The notes under the pieces: generated by a model
What the model was told of the DNA's origin: nothing
Databases searched by the model: none
The model's input: only the letters and a program-made list of their open reading frames with translations
Made by a program: the position numbers and the translations under genes
Source: G020354085 sp964629975
GTDB lineage: Bacteria > Pseudomonadota > Gammaproteobacteria > Acidiferrobacterales > Sulfurifustaceae
NCBI GenBank assembly: GCA_964629975.1
Contig: CAZVUN010000047.1
Location: 1-19,547, forward strand
Direction: 5' to 3'
Length of the DNA stretch: 19,547 nucleotides
Shown here: positions 1-9,077 of the stretch, piece by piece
Numbering within the stretch: position 1 is the stretch's first letter
Layout: each line of letters starts with the position of its first letter

Positions 1-1167
1 CTGATGCAGGTATTCACCATCTTCTGCCTCGTGGCGGTGCTGTGGGTGGTGTATGGCTACTCGCTCGCCTTCACTGCGGGCGGGGCGCTCAATGCCTTCA
101 TCGGCGGCTTCGACAAGGTGTTCCTCAAGGGCGTGGGGCCCGAGGCGGTGGTTGAAACCTTCAGCAAGGGTGTGGTGATTCCGGAGCTGGTGTTCGCGAT
201 GTTCCAGCTCACCTTCGCCGCCATCACCACGGCGCTCATCGCCGGCGCCTACGCCGAGCGCATCAAGTTCTCCGCGGTGCTGGTGTTCTCGGCGCTGTGG
301 TTCACGTTCTCCTACCTGCCGATGGCGCACATGGTGTGGTTCTGGGGCGGCCCGAGCGCCTTCCAGGATCCGAGCGGCTTTCTGTTCGGCAAGGGCGCGC
401 TCGACTTCGCCGGCGGCACGGTGGTGCACATCAATGCCGGTGTCGCGGGCCTGATGGGCGCGCTCGTGCTCGGCAAGCGCATCGGCTATGGCAAGACCGC
501 CATGCCGCCGCACAACCTGCCCATGACCATGATCGGCGCCTGCCTGCTGTGGGTCGGCTGGTTCGGTTTCAACGCCGGCTCCAACCTCGAGGCCACCGGC
601 ACGGCGGTGCTGGCGCTCGCCAACACGCTGTTCGCCACCGCAGTCGCGGCGCTCGCCTGGACGTTCGCCGAATGGCTCGTCAAGGGCAAGCCGAGCATGC
701 TCGGTGGCGCCTCCGGCGCGGTCGCCGGACTGGTCGCGATCACGCCGGCCGCGGGCTTCGTCGGTCCGCTTGGCTCGCTGGTGCTCGGTGCGATCGCCGG
801 TGTCGTGTGCTTCTGGGCGGTGGCCTGGCTCAAGGTCAAGGCCGGCTACGACGATGCGCTCGACGCCTTCGGCGTGCATGCCGTCGGCGGCATCATCGGC
901 GCGATCGGCACGGGCATCTTCGTCTCGCCGGCGCTCGGTGGGACGGGCGTGTTCGACTACGCCGCCAACAAGGTCGGTGACTTCGACATGGCCGCACAGG
1001 TGGTGAGCCAGCTGTGGGGCGTGGGTACGGCCATCGTGTGGTCGGGCGTCGCGAGCCTGGTGCTGTTCAAGCTCATCGACGTGGTCATGGGCCTGCGGCC
1101 GGCGGAAGACGCCGAGCGCGAGGGCCTCGATGTGACCGAGCACGGCGAGAAGGCCTACAACATGTAA
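1..1167 (+). CDS. amtB: Ammonium channel AmtB (5' end cut off by window)
   Basis: This is an inner-membrane channel that conducts ammonium/ammonia. The frame is open from base 1, and the first ATG at position 4 lies inside a typical transmembrane segment (QVFTIFCLVAVLWVVYGYS). The signal peptide and first part of the mature protein are therefore missing upstream, and this ATG is not the real start. Counting from it, family landmarks are the PMAHMVWFW vestibule segment (about 106-114), the conserved Asp of LDFAGG (D134) and the pore twin histidines H142 (VVHIN) and H292 (FGVHAVGG). The tail EREGLDVTEHGEKAYNM matches the cytoplasmic C-terminus of AmtB proteins, which takes part in channel control by PII/GlnK. 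A glnK gene is often just upstream in relatives but would lie outside this window. Transcription should stop at the hairpin just downstream. Assignment to the Amt family is very secure; AmtB rather than another Amt paralogue is likely. Confidence 0.96.
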   Translation: MMQVFTIFCLVAVLWVVYGYSLAFTAGGALNAFIGGFDKVFLKGVGPEAVVETFSKGVVIPELVFAMFQLTFAAITTALIAGAYAERIKFSAVLVFSALWFTFSYLPMAHMVWFWGGPSAFQDPSGFLFGKGALDFAGGTVVHINAGVAGLMGALVLGKRIGYGKTAMPPHNLPMTMIGACLLWVGWFGFNAGSNLEATGTAVLALANTLFATAVAALAWTFAEWLVKGKPSMLGGASGAVAGLVAITPAAGFVGPLGSLVLGAIAGVVCFWAVAWLKVKAGYDDALDAFGVHAVGGIIGAIGTGIFVSPALGGTGVFDYAANKVGDFDMAAQVVSQLWGVGTAIVWSGVASLVLFKLIDVVMGLRPAEDAEREGLDVTEHGEKAYNM

Positions 1168-1198
1168 CGGGTTGCATCCTCCTCTCCAGGAAGTCTTG

Positions 1199-1226
1199 CG
1201 GGCGCCCACGGGCGCCCGATTTTTTT
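1199..1226 (+). terminator. Rho-independent terminator after amtB
   Basis: An 8-bp GC-rich perfect inverted repeat, cgggcgcc (1199-1206) and ggcgcccg (1211-1218), encloses a 4-base loop. It is followed by one A and seven T (1220-1226). It lies 31 bp after the amtB stop. The opposite strand has no T-run after the stem, so it should work only for plus-strand transcripts and would not terminate the convergent CDGSH gene. Confidence 0.93.
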
Positions 1227-1232
1227 GTGCAC

Positions 1233-1469
1233 CTAGAGCTTGTTGTGCGTCCCGTCACAAAACGGCGCGTTGCCGGCGTGCTTGCAGCCGCACAACGCCA
1301 CCTGCCGGGTCTCGGTCAGCTCGAACTTGACCGGCTCGAGGCCGCTGCCCTTGTGCGAGCCGTCGCAGAACGGCTGGGTCTTCGACTTGCCGCAGGCGCA
1401 CCACCAGTAGGTGCCGGCCTTGAGCTCGACGACGTAGGGGCCCTTCTGGGCGACGGTGGCCTTGGACAT
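1233..1469 (-). CDS. Dual CDGSH-type iron-sulfur protein, 78 aa
   Basis: This is a small soluble protein with two CDGSH iron-sulfur motifs in tandem: CACGKSKTQPFCDGSH (about 24-39) and CGCKHAGNAPFCDGTH (about 60-75). Each shows the C-x-C-...-C-D-G-x-H pattern whose three Cys and one His ligate a [2Fe-2S] cluster. This two-motif bacterial arrangement is the MitoNEET-like/Miner2 type, and no transmembrane anchor is visible. A start five codons upstream (MRRAN) is possible. I chose the ATG at 1469 because GGAGAG sits at proper distance before it and the protein then begins MSKATV like its relatives. It follows the GGDEF-EAL gene by 33 bp on the same strand, so it may be the last gene of that operon. 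The specific role (redox, iron-sulfur handling) is not known for such bacterial proteins. Confidence 0.92.
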   Translation of the reverse strand: MSKATVAQKGPYVVELKAGTYWWCACGKSKTQPFCDGSHKGSGLEPVKFELTETRQVALCGCKHAGNAPFCDGTHNKL

Positions 1470-1502
1470 GTTCGCTCTCCGCAATCGGGCAATGGGGGGC
1501 GC

Positions 1503-3848
1503 TCAGCGCGCGCGCCGTTTATACGCGCTTTGCCGGGGCGCTTCAATTGCGGGCGTGGACAGCGTCGGGCCGGGCCTGCCGACCGCGTAGCCCTGCACGT
1601 AGTCGACGCCGATGTCGGTGAGCAGGTCGAGGGTCTCCTGGCGCTCGACGAACTCGGCCACGGTCTCGATGCCGAGATCGCGCGCCACCTGCACGATCGC
1701 GCGCACGAACACCTGGTCCTCGCGCGACTGCTCGAGGTGGCGGATGAAGCTGCCGTCGATCTTGAGGAGATCGACCGGCAGGTGCTTCAAATAGGAGAAC
1801 GACGAGAACCCGGCGCCGAAATCATCGAGCGAGAAGCGGCAGCCGAGCGCGCGCAGCGTGGCGAGGAAGCCGCGCGCCTTGGCCATCTCCGCGACGGCCG
1901 CGGTCTCGGTCAGCTCGAACACCAGGCGCTGCGGCGCCACGGCGCTCCCCTGCACCAGCGCCTGGACTTCCTCGGTGAATCCCGGGCTGCCGAGCGAGCG
2001 CCCCGAGAGGTTCACGGCGATCGCGCAATCCTGTGCGGCGGGCGACGCGAGCGTCGCGAGCACCGTGCGCAGCATCCATTGGTCGAGCTGCACCACCTGG
2101 CCGGTGTACTCCGCGGTGTCGATGAAGCGCGCGGCGCTGTGGCAGGTACCGTCGGGCTCGCGCAGGCGCACCAGCGCCTCGAAGTGCGCGTGCTTGGCGC
2201 TGGCGGCCAGCCGCACGATCGGCTGGTACTCGAGGTACAGGCGCTGTTCCGCAAGCGCCGCGGTGAGGCGCGTCTGCCAGCTCACGAGCTGGCGCATGCT
2301 GTCCATGTCGCGATCGGCGGCGCGAAACACATGATAGCGGTTGTGGCCGAGCGCCTTGGCGCGCGACATGGCGATGTCGGCATGGGCGAGCAGGGTGGCG
2401 CTGTCGTTGCCGTCCTGCGGATAGGTGCAAAGCCCGATCGAGGCGCCCACACGCACCTGCTGCTCGTTCACGGCGAGCGGGGTGCGCTCGACCACGCGCA
2501 GCAGGCGCTGGGCGAGCTGCTCGCCGGCGGCGCGGTCGGCGCCGCGCAGCAACAACCCGAATTCGTCGCCGCCGAGCCGCGCCAGCATGGGCCCCTCGCC
2601 GGCCTCGCGCGCCAGCAGCGTCGCGACCCCCCGCAGCAGCAGGTCGCCCTGCACGTGACCATAGGTGTCGTTGATGAGCTTGAAGTCGTCGAGATCGACG
2701 AACAGCAGCGTCAGCGGATGGCCGGTGGCCGCCGCCAGCCGCAGCTCGTCGGCCAGCACGTCGAGAAACTTCTGCCGCGACCACAGCTGCGTGAGCGGAT
2801 CGTGCTCGGCCAGGTACAGCAGGCGCGACTCATCCTGCTTGCGGCGCGTGACATCGCGCGTCACGCCGCGGTAGCCGCTTAAGCCGCCGTGGGCATCGAG
2901 GATCGGCGTGCCGTTGGCCTCGAGCGTCACGGTCGTGCCGTCGGCGCGCAGCGCCCGGTACTCAAAGCCGTAGAACGGCCGGTGCTGGGCGCGCACCTGC
3001 TGAAACACCGCCTCGAGGCGCTGCGCGTCCTGCGGTTGCATGAGGTCGAAGGCACGGTAGGCGATCACCTGCTTGCTCGAGTAGCCGAGCAGCGCCTCGA
3101 CCTGCTTCGACACGTAGGTGTAGCGTCCGTCGGCATCGGTCTCCCACAGCCAGTCGGAGGTGTTGTCCGCCATGTCGCGGAAGCGCCGGTGCGAGCGCTC
3201 CAGTTCCCCGAGGGTGCGGTCGAGCTGATCGGCCATGGCATTGAAGGTCGTGGCCAGCATGCCGACCTCGTCGCGGCTGCCGACCGGGACACGCACCGCG
3301 TAGTCGCCGCGCGCGATCGCCCTGGTGCCGCGCATGAGCGCGTGCAGATGGCGTGTCAGGAACCAGCCGAGCGTGAGCGAGATCAGCGCGACCAGCACCA
3401 CCTCGAGGCCGGCGATCAACAGGCTCGAGTGCATGATGCGCGCGAGCGCCGTGTCGGTTTCCGTGCGCGAGACCGCGAGCTCGACGGTGCCGAACACGCT
3501 GCCCGCCACCTGGATCGGGCGCGCGACGCGCACCACGTCGCTGCTCGGCTCCCGTTGCCCGGCCTGCGCCAGCACCCGCTCCCGGTGATCGCGCACCGCC
3601 ACGTGGCGCACGCGGTGCTTGTTGACCACGCCGTCGAGCAGGTTTTGCAGCTGCGCCAGGTCCGAGGACAGCAGCGCCTCGGTTGCCGAGGCCGCGACCA
3701 GCTCGGCGGTGGAGGAGGCATGGACGCTCAGTTGATCCTCGAGGTCGGTGCGCGTCTGGTAGAGGTTGGTGCCCACCAGCAGCGCCAGCAGCGCCAGTTC
3801 GGTGAGCGCGATGAGCAGCGCCGCCTTGTAGCGCAGCGAGATGCTCAT
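1503..3848 (-). CDS. Membrane HAMP-PAS-GGDEF-EAL protein (c-di-GMP turnover), 781 aa
   Basis: This is a predicted inner-membrane protein that makes and/or degrades cyclic di-GMP. Order of parts: membrane helix about 9-27; periplasmic region about 28-140; second helix about 141-164; HAMP linker about 165-215; PAS domain about 222-335; GGDEF about 343-505; EAL about 525-765. The synthase motif is intact (RLGGDEF, 424-430; metal-site residues in FVDLDDFK, 383-390). The RxxD product-inhibition site normally just before it is absent; the stretch is GEGP. Phosphodiesterase residues look complete: FEALVRL (556-562), NLSG (613-616), ELTE (645-648), DDFGAG (675-680), LKIDGSF (695-701), AEFVE (731-735, where AEGVE is commoner) and QGY (752-754). 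Both activities are therefore plausible. The ATG overlaps the stop of the upstream binding-protein gene by four bases (ATGA), with GAGGAG 11 bases before it, which indicates coupled translation. The signal sensed is unknown. Confidence 0.95.
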   Translation of the reverse strand: MSISLRYKAALLIALTELALLALLVGTNLYQTRTDLEDQLSVHASSTAELVAASATEALLSSDLAQLQNLLDGVVNKHRVRHVAVRDHRERVLAQAGQREPSSDVVRVARPIQVAGSVFGTVELAVSRTETDTALARIMHSSLLIAGLEVVLVALISLTLGWFLTRHLHALMRGTRAIARGDYAVRVPVGSRDEVGMLATTFNAMADQLDRTLGELERSHRRFRDMADNTSDWLWETDADGRYTYVSKQVEALLGYSSKQVIAYRAFDLMQPQDAQRLEAVFQQVRAQHRPFYGFEYRALRADGTTVTLEANGTPILDAHGGLSGYRGVTRDVTRRKQDESRLLYLAEHDPLTQLWSRQKFLDVLADELRLAAATGHPLTLLFVDLDDFKLINDTYGHVQGDLLLRGVATLLAREAGEGPMLARLGGDEFGLLLRGADRAAGEQLAQRLLRVVERTPLAVNEQQVRVGASIGLCTYPQDGNDSATLLAHADIAMSRAKALGHNRYHVFRAADRDMDSMRQLVSWQTRLTAALAEQRLYLEYQPIVRLAASAKHAHFEALVRLREPDGTCHSAARFIDTAEYTGQVVQLDQWMLRTVLATLASPAAQDCAIAVNLSGRSLGSPGFTEEVQALVQGSAVAPQRLVFELTETAAVAEMAKARGFLATLRALGCRFSLDDFGAGFSSFSYLKHLPVDLLKIDGSFIRHLEQSREDQVFVRAIVQVARDLGIETVAEFVERQETLDLLTDIGVDYVQGYAVGRPGPTLSTPAIEAPRQSAYKRRAR

Positions 3849-5437
3849 CGGATGCCGAGCTCCTCGAGGTAGCGCGCGATCGGCGCGTAGGTGGCGGCAT
3901 TCGCCGGCAGCAGCCGCTCGATGCCGGCGGCCTGCATCGCCGCGTGCCCCGGGGCGCTGGCGTCGAAATGCAGCAGCAGATGCCGGATCTCGTCGCGCAG
4001 GTCGGCGTCGAGCTGCGGGCCGAGCAGCCAGGCGAGCCCGGGGATCGGCTCGCTCTGCGCCAGCACGCGCATGCGCCCGCGGATGTAGCGCTCGTTCAGT
4101 TCCTTGTTGTGCAGACCCATGTTGCCGAGGCCGATGGCGTCGACCTCGCCCGCCGCCAGGCGCGGGAGCACGTCGGCCACCGGACCGGGCCGCGAGACAT
4201 CGAGGTAGCGGCCGTCGAGGCCGGCCCGCTTGAGCATCGCCTTGGGCACGATCGTGGCGAAAAACGCACTCGGCCCGCCGCCGAACGCGATGCGCTTGCC
4301 GGCGAGGTCGGCGAGCGACTGGTAGGGGCTGTCGCTGCGCACCAGCACGATGCCGCGCATGCCCTCGGGCGAGGCCACCGGCAGTTGCTGGGCGATGACT
4401 TCGTAGCCCTGCTCCAGCAGGCGCTGGGCCTGCAGCGGATTGGCGTTGATCAGTGCCGGATTGCGCGTCTGGTAGATGTGCCGCTCGAAGCTCTCGAGAT
4501 TGCTGTAGGTCTTGAGATCGACCTGGATCGCCAGGCGTTGCTTGAGCACGGCCGCGAGCGGCAGCATGTGCTGGCGCGTGGCCTCGGGCGCGAGCCGCGG
4601 GATCACGTGAAACTCGATGAGCGGCACGCGCGTCGGCAGGCGCATGCCCGCGAGCGGCGCGAAGTCGCTGTCTGCCACCGGTACGAGACGCTCGATGCCG
4701 AGCTGCTTGAGCGCGCCGGCCGCCCCCGGGGTCTCGTGCAGCGCGAGCAGCCGCGCCTGCAGGCGGGCGCGCTCGGCGGCCGGCACGCGCGCATGGGCGG
4801 CCAGCACGTGCGCCACGGTGGGTGCGGTCTGGTGCAGGATACGCAGCTGCGCGCGCTGGTCCGGCGGCAGGGCATCGAAGGCGCTGCGCGCCGTGCAGCC
4901 GGCCAGCACCTGGCCGCGCAGCAGCGCCTGGAACACCGACTCGTGCGTGCCGAGGTAGTACACGTGGTGTGGGATGTTGAAGCGGCGCAGCTCCGCGCGC
5001 GGCAGGAGCGTGGCGATCAGCGCGCGCGGCGCGGGAAAGGCGATCGTCTGGTCGCGCAGGGCCTGTAGGCGGGTCGGGCCATCGCGCCGCACCACGATGA
5101 CACCGCGCGCCGTAGCGGCGCTGCGTGCCAGCGCCTGGTAGCCGGCACGCCGCTGCGCCTCCTGGAACAGCAGCGCATTGACGAACGCATAGTCGTACAC
5201 GCCCGCCAATACCCGCTCCTCGAATTCGGAGATATCGGGGGCGGTGGCGAAGCGCAGCGCCACGCCGCTCTGGCGCGTGAGCAGGTCGAGCAGCGGCTGC
5301 CATTGCTCGGCGCTGCGGATCGGGGAGTACTGGGGCACGATGCCGACACGCCGCTCCACCTCGAGCGCGTGCGCCGCGAGCGCGAGCGAGGCAAGGCCGG
5401 CTGCCAGCAACAGCAGCGCGCGGTTGCGACCTGTCAT
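3845..5437 (-). CDS. Periplasmic binding protein with two PhnD-like domains, 530 aa
   Basis: This is an exported solute-binding protein of the phosphate/phosphite/phosphonate (PhnD-like) superfamily. A signal peptide spans about 1-24 (hydrophobic LLLLAAGLASLALAA, then AHA|LE). Two binding-protein units follow. The first is about 30-265, beginning RVGIVPQYSPI, with SEFEERVLAGVYDYAFVNAL at 70-89. The second is about 272-525, beginning IEFHVIPRLAPE, with KTYSNLESFERHIYQTRNPA at 309-328. Each unit has the same theme of a helix followed by a 'YDYAFVN'- or 'PALINAN'-type strand, which suggests internal duplication; single PhnD proteins are about 300 residues. GGGGGAG-type ribosome binding sequence lies just before the ATG. 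No ABC permease or ATPase gene is nearby. The gene instead overlaps that of a membrane GGDEF-EAL protein, so a sensory rather than transport role is likely (inference). The ligand cannot be read from the sequence. Confidence 0.88.
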   Translation of the reverse strand: MTGRNRALLLLAAGLASLALAAHALEVERRVGIVPQYSPIRSAEQWQPLLDLLTRQSGVALRFATAPDISEFEERVLAGVYDYAFVNALLFQEAQRRAGYQALARSAATARGVIVVRRDGPTRLQALRDQTIAFPAPRALIATLLPRAELRRFNIPHHVYYLGTHESVFQALLRGQVLAGCTARSAFDALPPDQRAQLRILHQTAPTVAHVLAAHARVPAAERARLQARLLALHETPGAAGALKQLGIERLVPVADSDFAPLAGMRLPTRVPLIEFHVIPRLAPEATRQHMLPLAAVLKQRLAIQVDLKTYSNLESFERHIYQTRNPALINANPLQAQRLLEQGYEVIAQQLPVASPEGMRGIVLVRSDSPYQSLADLAGKRIAFGGGPSAFFATIVPKAMLKRAGLDGRYLDVSRPGPVADVLPRLAAGEVDAIGLGNMGLHNKELNERYIRGRMRVLAQSEPIPGLAWLLGPQLDADLRDEIRHLLLHFDASAPGHAAMQAAGIERLLPANAATYAPIARYLEELGIR

Positions 5438-5505
5438 TTCTCCCCCGACGGCGCTGCCGCGCGCGCGGCATGGGCCGGTGTCCGTCAGCGCAACGATGCG
5501 CTTCT

Positions 5506-5540
5506 TTAATACATATAGCCGCTTGCGCAGGTACCGTCCC
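5506..5540 (-). promoter_or_regulatory. Candidate promoter for the binding-protein/GGDEF-EAL operon
   Basis: The 160-bp gap between speE and the binding-protein gene (5438-5597) is GC-rich except for an AT-rich patch at 5504-5518. Read on the minus strand this contains two overlapping -10-like hexamers, TATATG (5517-5512) and TATTAA (5511-5506). They would place a transcript start about 60 bases before the ATG. No good -35 box is visible at the right distance. No hairpin with a T-run follows speE, so read-through from speE into this operon is also possible. Confidence 0.3.
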
Positions 5541-5597
5541 GCACCGCGCCGCCGGTCGGGCTAAGCCACTGAATTTGCGCGGCGCCCTGGCGCGTGC

Positions 5598-6437
<840 letters not shown>

Positions 6438-6496
6438 GGATGGAAAAACGCTCGCGCGCTTGTCGGTGCCGTCGGCTGCGATGCGGCAGCCGCGGC

Positions 6497-6506
6497 TAGT
6501 ATACTA
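6497..6506. promoter_or_regulatory. Palindromic -10-like element shared by speE and speA
   Basis: The 10-bp perfect palindrome TAGTATACTA lies in the 98-bp divergent gap. It contains TATACT on both strands (plus 6500-6505; minus 6503-6498), a close match to the sigma-70 -10 box. Starts would be about 24 bases before speA and about 53 bases before speE. No convincing -35 hexamer is seen on either side. The element could also be an operator. Confidence 0.5.
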
Positions 6507-6535
6507 ACGCATCGACACCGGCGGCCAGCACTGAC

Positions 6536-8472
<1,937 letters not shown>

Positions 8473-8476
<4 letters not shown>

Positions 8477-8486
8477 GCGCGCTCAG
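8473..8486. repeat. 14-bp perfect palindrome spanning two convergent stop codons
   Basis: CTGAGCGCGCTCAG reads the same on both strands and covers the speA stop (8474-8476) and the stop of the SPOR gene (8483-8485). A hairpin could form in either transcript, but neither strand has a following T-run. It is therefore not a standard intrinsic terminator. Confidence 0.6.
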
Positions 8487-9073
8487 GTCGCATCCTTGCG
8501 CACCCTGGACGGCAGCGCCTTGATGCCGAGCTCGCGCAGCTGCTGATTGGCGCGGTCCATGTCCTCGAGCCTGGCGTACGGCCCGAGGCGCACGCGGTGA
8601 TAGGTGCCGCGCCCCTCGAGGTTGACCTTCTGGATCTGCGCCACCAGTCCGGCGAGCGCCAGACGCGCCTTGAGCTGGTCGGCGTCGTGGAAGTTGGCGA
8701 ACGAGCCGGCCTGCAGGTAGTAGCTGGTGCCCTCCTCGGCCTTGGCGGGCTTGGCCGCAGTCTTGCCCTTGGCGCTGTCGCGATCCGGCAGCAGCGTCTC
8801 GCCCTCCTGCAGGATGATGTAGAAGTCGTAGCGCGGCTTGCCGGCCTTGGCGGCGTCGGTCTCGGGCCGCGCCGGCGGCTCGGGGCGCTTGTCGCTGCTG
8901 TGCGTCAGGCGTGCCCACAGGGTCGCGAGCCCGCCCTTGGGGTCGGCGTGGCGCGCGGCCAGCTGCCACAGCAGCACCACGGCGACACCGATGCCGACGC
9001 CGAGCAGCAGCAGGAGCCAGGCGCGGCTGCGCGGCCGCTTGCCGCCGCCCGCCTTCTTGCGCGCCTGCGCCAT
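8483..9073 (-). CDS. SPOR-domain membrane protein (FtsN-like), 196 aa
   Basis: This is a bitopic inner-membrane protein expected to bind denuded septal peptidoglycan. The N-terminus is short and basic (about 1-18, rich in K and R). One membrane helix follows at about 19-37, then a variable linker rich in Pro, Lys and Ala (about 45-113). A C-terminal SPOR domain lies at about 116-190, with YYLQAGSFANFHDADQLKARL and the HRVRLGPY motif (159-166). The layout is that of FtsN and related division proteins, but the protein is shorter than E. coli FtsN (319 aa), and true orthology cannot be claimed. Its ATG is only four bases after the argS stop, the usual gene order for this type of protein, so translation is probably coupled. 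It converges with speA, with six bases between the stops. Confidence 0.9.
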   Translation of the reverse strand: MAQARKKAGGGKRPRSRAWLLLLLGVGIGVAVVLLWQLAARHADPKGGLATLWARLTHSSDKRPEPPARPETDAAKAGKPRYDFYIILQEGETLLPDRDSAKGKTAAKPAKAEEGTSYYLQAGSFANFHDADQLKARLALAGLVAQIQKVNLEGRGTYHRVRLGPYARLEDMDRANQQLRELGIKALPSRVRKDAT

Positions 9074-9077
9074 GGGC

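Noticed and set aside
636..1167. Possible frameshift or internal break in amtB
   Set aside because: The frame is continuous from base 1 to the stop, with the second pore histidine and the conserved C-terminal tail in place; only the 5' end is missing, because of the window edge.
1014..2882. Long plus-strand open frame (622 codons) antisense to the GGDEF-EAL gene
   Set aside because: The product is low-complexity (Arg, Ala, Gly, His, Glu) with no domain, while the opposite strand encodes clear HAMP, PAS, GGDEF and EAL motifs. High GC content keeps antisense frames open.
1503..5471. Apparent 1322-residue fusion protein ending in GGDEF-EAL
   Set aside because: Its first 541 residues are an out-of-frame reading of the binding-protein gene. 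The real protein starts at MSISLRYK (3848), supported by the ATGA overlap and a GAGGAG site.
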